From Bacillota bacterium (GTDB lineage: Bacteria > Bacillota > Clostridia > Acetivibrionales > DSM-1351): a DNA stretch of 64,000 nt. Positions 1 to 7,905 of this stretch are shown piece after piece. Position 1 is the stretch's first letter, and every line of letters starts with the position of its first letter. Both the position numbers and the translations under genes were made by a program. The stretch lies in NCBI GenBank assembly GCA_023390335.1, contig JAEWCZ010000044.1:38110-102109 (forward strand). Reading direction: 5' to 3'. The notes beneath the pieces are model-generated. The model did not search any database, was not told the DNA's origin, and worked only from the letters and a program-made list of their open reading frames with translations.

Positions 1-590
1 GGGCTTTCCTGCATAGAAACCAACAAGTTGACCACCGACTGATTCATAATTTCAACGCCTTTGGGTTTACCTGTGGAGCCCGAGGTATATATAACATATG
101 TCAAATCCTTAGACGATCCAACGATTTCCGTATCCATCGTATCCATCTGACTTAGTAAATCCCAATCAACATCCATGTTGATTAATTTAATATTTGTTGT
201 TGCGTTCAAGTTTGAAAGGTATTTCTCCTCGGAAAAAACATAAGAAACTCCCGAATCTTGTATAATATATTCGGTTCTACTCATAGGATGTCCCGGATCC
301 AACGGCAAATAAGCGGCCCCCATCTTTAATAAACCGAGAATAAGAATAATGGTTTCAACTTTTTTGTCTAAATAAATACCTACAAGCTCACCCGGGCGTA
401 TTCCTATTTTCTGAAGGTACCGTACAGTCTGGTTTACTCTATCGCCAAGCTCACCGTACGTTACACTAACATCATTAAATTCAATTGCTATACGGGTTTG
501 ATTCTTTTTTATAGATTCATCCACCAAGTGGAAGACAGTTTCATGTTGTTTATTTACTGCCTTGATATCAGTATCCCCGCAGATTTTCAT
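1..590 (-). CDS. NRPS adenylation domain protein (N-terminal part, runs off window)
   Basis: The reading frame is open to the left edge, so only about 196 N-terminal residues are visible. They are the start of an AMP-forming adenylation domain: core motif A1/A2 (LTYGEL-like 'VTYGELGDRVNQ', then 'LLKMGAAYLPLDPGHP') and the P-loop A3 'YVIYTSGSTGKPKGVE'. It should activate an amino or aryl acid as an acyl-AMP and load it on a carrier protein, probably the stand-alone carrier two genes upstream. There is no condensation domain ahead of it. ATG at 590 has AAAGGA about 9 bases upstream; an in-frame ATG at 599 sits too close to that site. It is the last visible gene of the left-end operon. The substrate cannot be predicted because the pocket residues lie outside the window. 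Confidence 0.93.
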   Translation of the reverse strand, partial: MKICGDTDIKAVNKQHETVFHLVDESIKKNQTRIAIEFNDVSVTYGELGDRVNQTVRYLQKIGIRPGELVGIYLDKKVETIILILGLLKMGAAYLPLDPGHPMSRTEYIIQDSGVSYVFSEEKYLSNLNATTNIKLINMDVDWDLLSQMDTMDTEIVGSSKDLTYVIYTSGSTGKPKGVEIMNQSVVNLLVSMQES

Positions 591-605
591 ACTTATCATT
601 CCTTT

Positions 606-1604
606 CTAAGCCTTTATATTTTCCATTACAAAGTTGTGAAATCCCATTTTGAATTTGTTATAATAAATATCCAATAACTCCATGTGTTTTAAATATTCTT
701 CGAAGTATTTTTTGCTATTGTTTTTAAGACAGAAGATGAGAATACTATTTGATGCTTTATTAATTTCATTGACCATAAATGATTTAATTTCTTCCGTTTC
801 GGAATCAAGGTGAATATTGCAACGATGCATCGCTTGAATACATTCTAAAATGGGATTGACTTGCTCCTGGATTTGCCTTATAAACTGTGGGTAGATATTT
901 CTGGGTATACCGTTTGCAATATATTCGTCAACTTTGTGTCTATGATAGGTGATCGTATCTTTTATTACCATATCTATCTGATTTTGTTGTTCAAGCAACT
1001 TATTAAAATAATCTTTATTCACCTCAAGGAGCTTCACAATTTCAGTAATAATCTTATTAGGATTATTCTGGCCTATTAAACTGATAAGCTCCGAGTTTTT
1101 CACCTTGTAAACGCCGACAGTACCATCTTGTATATCCAGTACTTGACTTAAATAATCCAAGCTCTCTTTCGATTGTAATTTGGGGTCGATATTTGCTAGC
1201 TTTGTAACTACAATGAAATCTTCTTTCATTTCATCTATCAGTATATACGAATAGTATGAAAACCTTTCCTTTTCATCGGGATATATAAATTGAGTATCAA
1301 CAAGCATTTTGTGACCTGCTGCCGCTGTTTCATTGAATGTTTCCCGGAGACACTTTGGCTTAACCCGACAAAATTCTATGAGTCCGTTTTTATATAAAAA
1401 TAGTTTAAGTAAATTACTGTTGCTTTCCAGTACTTCATCGGTCCGTCTCATTCCCAAATACCGGTCTATAAATAGCAGTTCAAAATTTACTACATGATAT
1501 AATTCACTATATATATAATCTAAATATCCGTCCAAACAACTGAATTGGCAATATTTTGTAAGCTTACTATTGTTTTTGATATCATCTACAATATTATTCA
1601 TCAT
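606..1604 (-). CDS. Unrecognised biosynthetic-cluster protein, possible cysteine-peptidase-fold acyltransferase relative
   Basis: 332 residues, soluble, no signal peptide. I do not recognise a family with certainty. The N-terminus has a Cys in an aromatic context ('YCQFSCLDGYLDYIYSELYH', residues 18-37), then 'FIDRYLGMRR' and, near residue 97, a hairpin-like stretch 'KMLVDTQFIYPDEK' followed by 'YYSYILID'. The C-terminal third is helical. The same order (Cys region, VD..Y.P hairpin, helical end) appears in the gene at 1980-3038 and in the C-terminal 350 residues of the NRPS at 43989, where the hairpin is followed by His residues as in BtrH/C39-like folds. By analogy with BtrH it could transfer an acyl group from the neighbouring carrier protein to an amine. 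That is inference. GGGAGG precedes tandem ATGs at 1604/1601. It lies between the carrier-protein and adenylation genes. Confidence 0.7.
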   Translation of the reverse strand: MMNNIVDDIKNNSKLTKYCQFSCLDGYLDYIYSELYHVVNFELLFIDRYLGMRRTDEVLESNSNLLKLFLYKNGLIEFCRVKPKCLRETFNETAAAGHKMLVDTQFIYPDEKERFSYYSYILIDEMKEDFIVVTKLANIDPKLQSKESLDYLSQVLDIQDGTVGVYKVKNSELISLIGQNNPNKIITEIVKLLEVNKDYFNKLLEQQNQIDMVIKDTITYHRHKVDEYIANGIPRNIYPQFIRQIQEQVNPILECIQAMHRCNIHLDSETEEIKSFMVNEINKASNSILIFCLKNNSKKYFEEYLKHMELLDIYYNKFKMGFHNFVMENIKA

Positions 1605-1646
1605 CTAGCTTGATCCTCCCAAAACTTTCATAGAATCCCTCCCGTT

Positions 1647-1910
1647 TCATGAATTCGTATGAATAAACTCAATTATCTTTCTCGGAGTTGAAATTTGTTC
1701 CAGATCCAGTTTCTCATAATCGAGTTGGATCTTTAGCATTTCTTCAAGGTTAAAGAATATTTTAATAATTTCAAGAGAATCAACCCCTAATTGACTGATA
1801 CTTACATCGGCCAATGTGTCATAACTGCTTTTTAAGGCTTCCAGCGTTTGATCCGATACGATATTACGGAACACAAAATCTAAATTTTTTTCAATTTCGC
1901 TCTTGTCCAT
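1647..1910 (-). CDS. Stand-alone acyl/peptidyl carrier protein
   Basis: 87 residues, the usual length of a discrete carrier protein. The phosphopantetheine site is 'LGVDSLEIIKIFFNLEE' (Ser at about residue 46), followed by the expected acidic helix II and a C-terminal 'TPRKIIEFI' helix. After activation by a phosphopantetheinyl transferase (none is seen in the window) it would hold an acyl or aminoacyl thioester, probably loaded by the adenylation protein downstream at 1-590. It sits between two unrecognised paralogue-like proteins, a context resembling BtrI (carrier) with BtrH (acyltransferase). No good ribosome binding site is seen directly before the ATG at 1910; an in-frame stop lies a short way upstream, so translational coupling or a weak site is likely. 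Confidence 0.9.
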   Translation of the reverse strand: MDKSEIEKNLDFVFRNIVSDQTLEALKSSYDTLADVSISQLGVDSLEIIKIFFNLEEMLKIQLDYEKLDLEQISTPRKIIEFIHTNS

Positions 1911-1979
1911 ATTAATACTTGTATGATGCAGTGATAACTAAGCGCATCAATACCTTCCCTTCTAAATTTTAAATGTTTT

Positions 1980-3038
1980 TTATTTCTTGCCTTCTATAGA
2001 TAGCATACACTTGCAAAATTGATAATTTATCTGTTGGTATTCAGGTAATTCATCATATAACTTATCTATGATTTTCATATAAAGTTCATATGATTTTTTG
2101 TCCTGACGTTGAAACAAAAGGCTCGCAAATTTAAGGACTTCAGCTAATATATTGTCTATTTTATTGACATTTTCACTGATATGTTCAATAAGATCAATTG
2201 GAATGTATCTTTTTACTTCTCCATGAACTAATACATATTTTAACAACAACTGAATTGGCCGGATCATGTTATTAATACGTAAATATAAAAATCTTAACTG
2301 CTTTCTCCTGTTTTGCAAAGTTTCTTTTAATATGTGATCTTGGTTTGTTTTTAAATGAATAATAAAGTTCTCAAAGCCGCTTAAATCGAATAATATTTCT
2401 TTATCTGCCTTAAGAATTTTGTTTTCCTTATATTGATAATTAAATATTGAATTAAATATATATTGATATGCTTGTGTGAAATCCATCTTTGCTAATTGAT
2501 CAATATGTCTATTATTTTTAACGACATCGATATGTACCCTACCATCTTCATTTACAGCTAGTTTTGACAGGAACTCGTCTTTTGTAAACTTCTCGCAGCA
2601 TTTTCGATTCACCGACGAATGCTTCGTGTAATATACATGATACTCTTGATCCATTCCCTCCAGGATCACGGGAGTTATATAAAGCTCACCGTCACCGTTA
2701 TATTTCATCCATAGCGGAATTAAAACCTTATTACCACTTTGAAAAATTTCATATAGCGAGCTAGCGACTTCCTCTTTCGGCAATGCCTTATTTTCCAATA
2801 TTTCATGATGAATAAAGTCCCCGAAGCCATTGACGGCCGGCATCATCTCTTCTCCACCATCCCCTTTTTTCCAGCCGAAGAAACGGTCTAAATAGAATAG
2901 ATAAAATAAATCTATTTTATTGTAATATTTAAATAAATAATAAAATGAACGTTCACTACATGCATAGCTCATTACCTCTTTTTGTTCTTCTTCCGTGATT
3001 TCAAAACATGGAAATACTCGTATATTATGTTTGTTCAA
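1980..3038 (-). CDS. Unrecognised biosynthetic-cluster protein, relative of the 606-1604 product
   Basis: About 352 residues, no signal peptide or membrane segment. N-terminal Cys ('VFPCFEI', 'SYACSERSFYYLFKYY'), then 'LFYLFYLDRFFGWKKGDG', which matches 'ELLFIDRYLGMRR' of the gene at 606-1604. A hairpin-like stretch 'NKVLIPLWMKYNGDGELYIT' near residue 117 corresponds to the same region of that protein. The last 140 residues are helical. The two proteins flank the carrier-protein gene and probably arose by duplication. A papain/C39-like fold is only a guess, and the usual catalytic His is not evident. The best ribosome site, AAAGGTGG, is spaced 7 bases from a TTG at 3038; the GTG at 3050 lies inside that site, so TTG is preferred. 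No ATG start is available. Confidence 0.7.
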   Translation of the reverse strand: MNKHNIRVFPCFEITEEEQKEVMSYACSERSFYYLFKYYNKIDLFYLFYLDRFFGWKKGDGGEEMMPAVNGFGDFIHHEILENKALPKEEVASSLYEIFQSGNKVLIPLWMKYNGDGELYITPVILEGMDQEYHVYYTKHSSVNRKCCEKFTKDEFLSKLAVNEDGRVHIDVVKNNRHIDQLAKMDFTQAYQYIFNSIFNYQYKENKILKADKEILFDLSGFENFIIHLKTNQDHILKETLQNRRKQLRFLYLRINNMIRPIQLLLKYVLVHGEVKRYIPIDLIEHISENVNKIDNILAEVLKFASLLFQRQDKKSYELYMKIIDKLYDELPEYQQINYQFCKCMLSIEGKK

Positions 3039-3070
3039 TATACTAGCCACCTTTCAAGTCAATTCTGCCA

Positions 3071-3946
3071 TCATCCAATGGTATTTTTTACACAAAAAAG
3101 TCCATATTTGTCCGTATGGAAAATACTCTGTATAACCTCACATTTTGCCATGAATAAGAAAAACATATGCTCTCTTTCGAGGGAAGAAAGGCTTTCGTAA
3201 TTTCCTTGACCTTTAGATAGGATGACATCACATTTCTCAAATTTGTCCTTCAAATCTTGGCTGGCCGTACTTAATAGTATGCCCGGTGCCGAATCTCCGC
3301 TATGTATAATACTGGCATAACTATCCATGCCTATCATATGAGCATCTTCCATTGTCACATCATTTAATACAGGAAATCCTCTAACTACATAGTATACTTT
3401 GATTTGTGGGAATACTCGTTTGATCTGAGAAATAAAAACCCTGTCAAGAACACATTCTCCACAATTATCCCCAATATATAAGCATGTCCCAGCTGAACTT
3501 AAAACTTCAAAGAACTCATTACTATCGTCTACCACAAAATCTATATTATGAACATTGTTTATTAAACTGAGAACTTCTTCACAGCTCACATTTTCCTTCG
3601 CTGCAAAATCGATCATATTACCGATAATGGAGATTTTTAATGAAGTCAAAAGCTTATTTTCCGAGGTATTGATGATTTTTTCAATATCATCCATGATATT
3701 GAGTAGGTCAATATTATTTTGTCGTTTTATTTCGTGGTATGGATCATGCACATTTAACATGCCAGTTATAATACTCCATGTATTCCTCATTATTTCCGGA
3801 TTACACTTTTCAAAGTCGGCCATAGACAGGCTTTTTAATACTTCTTTCACAACAGCCTCTTGTAATTTTGAATCGATGCCAAGCCTGTTTGTAATTGTAA
3901 TCGCTTGTTTCAGGTTACAAGACAAACAGTTTACATTTAATTTCAT
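3071..3946 (-). CDS. DUF89 / ARMT1-like metal-dependent phosphatase
   Basis: 291 residues from the ATG at 3946. Family signatures: an N-terminal 'NCLSCNLKQA' CxxC pair (the subfamily with a cysteine pair), 'LYIGDNCGECVLDRVFI' (metal-binding Asp/Asn), 'VVRGFPVLNDVTMEDA' (a second metal Asp) and 'DVILSKGQGNYESL'. Members are Mn/Co/Ni-dependent phosphatases acting on sugar phosphates and on damaged or over-reactive phosphorylated metabolites. In this operon it may hydrolyse a phosphorylated intermediate or side product of the pathway; that role is inferred from position only. The start overlaps the ThiF-like stop by four bases (ATGA), with GGGAG just upstream, which argues for coupled translation and against the longer frame starting inside the preceding gene. 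Confidence 0.88.
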   Translation of the reverse strand: MKLNVNCLSCNLKQAITITNRLGIDSKLQEAVVKEVLKSLSMADFEKCNPEIMRNTWSIITGMLNVHDPYHEIKRQNNIDLLNIMDDIEKIINTSENKLLTSLKISIIGNMIDFAAKENVSCEEVLSLINNVHNIDFVVDDSNEFFEVLSSAGTCLYIGDNCGECVLDRVFISQIKRVFPQIKVYYVVRGFPVLNDVTMEDAHMIGMDSYASIIHSGDSAPGILLSTASQDLKDKFEKCDVILSKGQGNYESLSSLEREHMFFLFMAKCEVIQSIFHTDKYGLFCVKNTIG

Positions 3947-4680
3947 AACAACTCCCTTTGATGCTCTCCACATATTCTGCAGTTATCATTCTTACTTATT
4001 TTGATTTGTTGGAATTTATCATTGAACCCGTTAAAATTAAGTAATGTATCCTGTACATTTAAGCCAAGAATTATCTTAATTGTCTGTAGCGCCTGTAAGC
4101 TTCCTATCATCCCTGCTACTGCTCCTATTACTCCATTTTCTGTTTTTTCAACAGCATTATACGGATAAATGCATTCATAACATGCCGATGCATTAGGCAT
4201 ATAAACACATACCTGTCCTTCAAAATCTTTAATACTTCCAAAAACAGCTGGCTTTTTGTTTTTTACACAGACCTTATTAATCATATATTTTGTTTCCGCA
4301 TTATCCACTGCTTCCACGACGACATCATAATGATTAATTATATTTTGCAGTTGCTCTTCTCTAACCTCCATATTGTAATCAACAACTTTGCAGGCAGTAT
4401 TTAACTGCTGAATTTTTTCTTTTGCCCGATCGACTTTCATCTTACCTATATCAAAAGTACTGTATAAAACTTGTCGGTTTAGATTACTTTCATCCACCAC
4501 ATCGTAATCAATAATCCCAATATTTTGGATTCCTGCCGCGCTTAAGTAAAGCAATATCGGTGAGCCTAAGCCTCCGGCTCCCACGACCAGTACTTTCGCA
4601 TTGCGGAGCTTGTTCTGTCCATCTATTCCAACTTGTTTGATGATCTGTTGTCTTTTATATCTTACGGATTCGTTAACCAT
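3943..4680 (-). CDS. ThiF/MoeB/HesA-family E1-like adenylyltransferase
   Basis: 245 residues, typical of ThiF/MoeB. The nucleotide-binding glycine loop is 'VLVVGAGGLGSPILLYLSAAG' (near residue 30), followed by 'DYDVVDESNLNRQVLY' (Mg/ATP site) and 'VEAVDNAETKYMIN'. Two CxxC pairs ('CYECIYP' and 'CRICGEH') should bind structural zinc. The enzyme adenylates the C-terminal Gly of a ubiquitin-fold carrier as the first step to a thiocarboxylate or an isopeptide. Its partner is encoded directly upstream (stop codon, one base, then this ATG), and the JAMM peptidase two genes further up completes a ThiS-ThiF-JAMM trio as in thioquinolobactin-type or CysO-Mec-type systems. The GGGGGG overlapping the carrier stop codon serves as ribosome site. 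Confidence 0.93.
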   Translation of the reverse strand: MVNESVRYKRQQIIKQVGIDGQNKLRNAKVLVVGAGGLGSPILLYLSAAGIQNIGIIDYDVVDESNLNRQVLYSTFDIGKMKVDRAKEKIQQLNTACKVVDYNMEVREEQLQNIINHYDVVVEAVDNAETKYMINKVCVKNKKPAVFGSIKDFEGQVCVYMPNASACYECIYPYNAVEKTENGVIGAVAGMIGSLQALQTIKIILGLNVQDTLLNFNGFNDKFQQIKISKNDNCRICGEHQRELL

Positions 4681-4681
4681 T

Positions 4682-4954
4682 TTAGCCCCCCGTAATCTGA
4701 ACTAATAATACCAGTTCATCATTCTCGCTGATGATTCTGTCATATTCAGTAGAATTAAGCAACTTGCCATTTAATATAAACCTAATATGTTTTTTAAACT
4801 GCATGTTTTCCGGATCGAGTATATACTCAGAAAACGAAACCTGCTCCTCTGTTAGATTACTTTTTAAATCATTGATACATTTTATATTGGCTTCAATGTA
4901 ATCTTGTTTAAATTCATCATGTAAAAAACTTGGTAATTCAATTTTAACCATCAT
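4682..4954 (-). CDS. ThiS/MoaD-like ubiquitin-fold carrier protein with native C-terminal Gly-Gly
   Basis: 90 residues ending 'DELVLLVQITGG', the C-terminal signature of MoaD/ThiS/CysO sulfur carriers. The middle 'HIRFILNGKLLNSTEY' and 'ISENDELVLLV' match the last strands of the beta-grasp fold. The terminal Gly is expected to be adenylated by the ThiF-like protein next door and turned into a thiocarboxylate that donates sulfur. The encoded protein already ends in GG, so no tail has to be removed, unlike QbsE-type precursors. The N-terminal 40 residues are longer than the common minimal ThiS. GAGGAG precedes tandem ATGs (4954 and 4951); the second has the better spacing. Confidence 0.9.
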   Translation of the reverse strand: MMVKIELPSFLHDEFKQDYIEANIKCINDLKSNLTEEQVSFSEYILDPENMQFKKHIRFILNGKLLNSTEYDRIISENDELVLLVQITGG

Positions 4955-4987
4955 ATCCTCCTCATTTTTGTAAACCGCTGATGATGA

Positions 4988-5701
4988 TCATACGGTTTCG
5001 TTTTTATTTAATCTATTAACAATTCGAAATCCAAGATCTTTTGCTTTGAAATCAATAGGTTCTTTCCATCTGAAATTACTTCTGCACATTTCTGTAAACG
5101 AATAATAGCTGCCACCCCTGCACACCTTCATGCAATTATCCTCCATACATAATGGATTAATTGTATTTTTTTCGAAATAGAAAGTCTTACTATAGAAGTC
5201 GCTACACCATTCCCAAACGTTTCCAAGCATATCAAAAAGGCCAAAAGTATTCGGTTTTAGTTCAGCTACCTCATGTAGATTACTTTTTGAATTCGTACTA
5301 AACCAGCAATAGTTATGAAGCTCAAGTTCATCACAAAACCAGTTGTCCTTTGAATGTGCTCTGCATGAATACTCCCATTCTGCCTCCGTTGGAAGATAGT
5401 AACCCAGCCACCTGCAAAAACCGTTGGCATCATTCCAAGTTATATTGGTTGCGGGAAATCTACAATTTTTCACTTCATAGCTGGGATCATAAAGGTTATA
5501 CATTTCTTCCGTTATTGTAATACTGCTTATTTTAAAATCATCTACAAATACAGTATGTAATGGTCTTTCACCTATGAAGCAATACTTTGAATGATCTGGT
5601 GTTCCCATTTCAAAATACCCACCTTTTATATCTACCCAGTATTTTTCTATGAGTCTCTTACATTTCTGCCTATTTTCCGAATAGTCAATATCCTCATTCA
5701 T
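4988..5701 (-). CDS. FGE/SUMF1/EgtB-like (PvdO-type) enzyme
   Basis: 237 residues forming a single formylglycine-generating-enzyme-sulfatase domain: 'GGYFEMGTPD' at the start, 'FPATNITWNDANGFCRWLG', 'YLPTEAEWEYSCRA', 'FGLFDMLGNVWEWCSDFY' and 'VCRGGSYYSFTEMCRSNFRW', ending 'DLGFRIVNR'. True FGEs carry two active-site Cys in the GGS(Y/F) segment; here the first is Ser (GGSYYS) and only the second (EMC) remains, so classical Cys-to-formylglycine oxidation is doubtful. The fold is also used by EgtB-type sulfoxide synthases and PvdO. Given the ThiS/ThiF neighbours, a sulfur-insertion or oxidative tailoring step is plausible but inferred. It has a good ribosome site, GGAGGTG. No signal peptide, so it acts in the cytoplasm. 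Confidence 0.88.
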   Translation of the reverse strand: MNEDIDYSENRQKCKRLIEKYWVDIKGGYFEMGTPDHSKYCFIGERPLHTVFVDDFKISSITITEEMYNLYDPSYEVKNCRFPATNITWNDANGFCRWLGYYLPTEAEWEYSCRAHSKDNWFCDELELHNYCWFSTNSKSNLHEVAELKPNTFGLFDMLGNVWEWCSDFYSKTFYFEKNTINPLCMEDNCMKVCRGGSYYSFTEMCRSNFRWKEPIDFKAKDLGFRIVNRLNKNETV

Positions 5702-5706
5702 AAAGT

Positions 5707-6171
5707 TTATTCACCTCCTATGACAATAAATTGGGTTTCATTTAATGTCTCATTTTCGTCATAATAATAAATACTAATTTCAGGAAATTCAATATTCCTT
5801 ATAGAAATTATTAAATGCCATAATTTCTTTGACGGATGGAATTTTTGATCTATATTTGCAAAGATAGTTGGATGTCGCATATGGCAATGAAATACTCCAA
5901 CAACGAAAAGGTTTCTTTTCTTTATTTCGCGCTCAACCCTGTATGTTTCTATCGGGTCTGATGTGAATCCAGCAGTCTTATTATCAACATAATACTCATC
6001 AACTTCTTCAAAGTTTATCTCGTCTCTTTTATCATTTTCAAAAAATATATAATCTACCGGATTTCCATTTTTTTTATCCGACAAAAAGAATCCAAAAGTT
6101 TTTTTGTAATGTAATTTCTTTACGTCCTGTATAAAACTATTCAGTACTTCGTTTCTGATTTCAATTTTCAT
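5707..6171 (-). CDS. JAMM/MPN+ metalloprotease (Mov34/Mec+-like)
   Basis: About 154 residues from the ATG at 6171, which follows an AAGGGGGG ribosome site; a longer frame to 6237 lacks one. The zinc site is 'VVGVFHCHMRHPTIFANIDQKF': HxH, then an Asp at the normal distance, with an extra His-Pro inside the loop; 'TSDPIETYRVEREI' lies before it. JAMM enzymes cleave isopeptide or peptide bonds after a ubiquitin-like Gly-Gly. Next to a carrier that already ends in GG, a Mec+-like role (releasing an amino acid or sulfur-containing adduct from the carrier) fits better than trimming a tail. It is the second gene of the operon after the exporter, separated from it by 81 bases. Confidence 0.9.
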   Translation of the reverse strand: MKIEIRNEVLNSFIQDVKKLHYKKTFGFFLSDKKNGNPVDYIFFENDKRDEINFEEVDEYYVDNKTAGFTSDPIETYRVEREIKKRNLFVVGVFHCHMRHPTIFANIDQKFHPSKKLWHLIISIRNIEFPEISIYYYDENETLNETQFIVIGGE

Positions 6172-6252
6172 TTCTATCCCCCCTTTCATTTCAAAAACTC
6201 CAATTGTTGAACGATTTTCGATCACTGGAAAGTTCAATTTAAAGGTGGATTA

Positions 6253-7611
6253 CTATGTAATCCGGTTGTATACCTTTGAATTATAAAAATGGTTAAGATT
6301 TAACACAGCTCTTACTGATTCGTCAACAAAAATGGTTATATATATCCCCAGAATATCGAATTTTAGTACAAAGATTGTTATCATAGATAAAAATACGACC
6401 ATAAAAGTTCCTACTATCTGGGTGTATAACATCCATTTTGTATCTCCCCTTCCACGGATACCACTTCCTACGACTACATTAATCGATTTCGGAAAAAGTG
6501 TTATTGCCGTGAATATAAAGTAAAATGCAGCCTTCTTTACGAGTTCGGGATCAGAGCTAAAAATTCCAAGGATATGCTTTGAAAATAAAATAAATAAAGT
6601 TGAAATTACACTGATTATGGCAAGATCATATTTAATAACAGTAGTCAATATTGCCTTTGCTCCGTTTTCGTCTTTTTCTCCGATTTTATGACCGATTAGT
6701 GTCAGCGCGGCTTTCGACATGCCATTATATATAACATAAACGACCATTTCAATTCCATAGGTAAGTGTATAGATACCTACTGCTAAATAGTTCAAACTAT
6801 TTAACATCCTGATTAAAGTTAAATTGCCTATGTACCATATAAATGTTTCCGTTCCAGTCGGTATACCTATCTTTGCCATTTCTTTATATCTAATGAATTT
6901 TGGTTTTAGAAAATCAGCTATTTTAAATTTATAGGGTAATTTCTTTGAAGTAAATACATAAGTGATTAAGAGAAGGGTTGCAAATATATTTGAACTCGCC
7001 GTAGAAATCGCTGCACCGTATACCCCTTTTGCCGAAAAGCCCAGGTGACCGAATATCAATACCCAATCTAAAAAAATATTAAGTACTACCTTACAAATTC
7101 CGGCATACATAATAGGTTTTGTCAGTCCGATCCCCTGCAGCATAGATTGTATAGACATATCAATTCCATAAGTAAAAAGATAAATCGATAATATCTTAAC
7201 ATAACTTGTACAATATCCTATCAAACTGCTGTCTACGCCCATAAAACTAAATATTGAATGGGCAAAAATATTCCAAAACAGAAGAATAGCCATACATAAC
7301 AAATAATTATAAAATATTGCCGTGGTAAAAAAGGCTTTAATTTCGTTGGTTTTTTTAGCGCCGGTTTTATGTGCGATGGTTACGGTAACCCCCGTAGAGA
7401 CAGCAAGTAATACTGCCACAGTCGCATTATAGGGAAAAATCGTATTGCCGATTGCGGAAAGATATTCACTTTTCAGATTTCCTAAAAAACCTCTGTTAAT
7501 CAATGTTTGAATTTGTGATACCGTACCTTGAATAATAAAAGGTATAGCTAGTGTCATTATAGATTTCAAATATGTATTTTTCTCTTTCACAATCATATCG
7601 TTGCTCAACAT
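6253..7611 (-). CDS. MATE family efflux transporter
   Basis: About 452 residues with roughly 12 hydrophobic segments, typical of MATE (MatE-MatE) Na+/H+-coupled drug exporters such as the NorM/DinF groups. Early residues 'PFIIQGTVSQIQTLINRGFLGNL' match the family's first helix. It heads the left-end biosynthetic operon and probably exports its product or confers self-resistance. The longest frame begins at 7641, but GAGG six bases before the ATG at 7611 (MLSNDMIVKEK) marks the likely start. The roughly 295-base gap upstream separates it from the AcoR/LuxR-type regulator on the same strand. Confidence 0.92.
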   Translation of the reverse strand: MLSNDMIVKEKNTYLKSIMTLAIPFIIQGTVSQIQTLINRGFLGNLKSEYLSAIGNTIFPYNATVAVLLAVSTGVTVTIAHKTGAKKTNEIKAFFTTAIFYNYLLCMAILLFWNIFAHSIFSFMGVDSSLIGYCTSYVKILSIYLFTYGIDMSIQSMLQGIGLTKPIMYAGICKVVLNIFLDWVLIFGHLGFSAKGVYGAAISTASSNIFATLLLITYVFTSKKLPYKFKIADFLKPKFIRYKEMAKIGIPTGTETFIWYIGNLTLIRMLNSLNYLAVGIYTLTYGIEMVVYVIYNGMSKAALTLIGHKIGEKDENGAKAILTTVIKYDLAIISVISTLFILFSKHILGIFSSDPELVKKAAFYFIFTAITLFPKSINVVVGSGIRGRGDTKWMLYTQIVGTFMVVFLSMITIFVLKFDILGIYITIFVDESVRAVLNLNHFYNSKVYNRIT

Positions 7612-7831
7612 AAAAATCCTCATTCCTCGCCGTAAAAGCAATAATTATCATAGAACTAATTACAAAAACTTTAATTCAACAAATATTTCTTGTTGCTTGA
7701 TATCAGCATATTTGTAATATAACATTTCCCGGGATTGAGTCCTATTCCCACAAATGGGTTATATGTGTAAAACTGTTAATTAGTAACTAAATTGTATACC
7801 TTCCCATTCATCCTTGAACCATTGGCTGAAC

Positions 7832-7873
7832 GCCCGCCACCACAAGGTAAAAATTTATTACAAGTTGTAGCGG
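7832..7873. other. Inverted repeat in the gap between regulator and exporter
   Basis: CCCGC...ACAA paired with TTGT...GCGGG forms an interrupted stem with a long A/T-rich loop just downstream of the regulator's stop codon. There is no clear T-run on either strand, so it may be a weak terminator of the regulator or a regulatory structure. The rest of the 7612-7905 gap shows nothing I can assign. Confidence 0.3.
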
Positions 7874-7905
7874 GACGCTCTTGAAATCTGTAATGTTAAG
7901 AAGCA

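Noticed and set aside
1..7611. Closthioamide-type cluster
   Set aside because: The organism group fits, but I do not recognise the characteristic set of closthioamide genes; the ThiS/ThiF/JAMM/FGE content is different.
7612..7905. Sigma-54 promoter for the AcoR-like regulator's target
   Set aside because: No GG-N10-GC type -24/-12 element was seen, and the regulator carries a LuxR HTH rather than a sigma-54 AAA domain.
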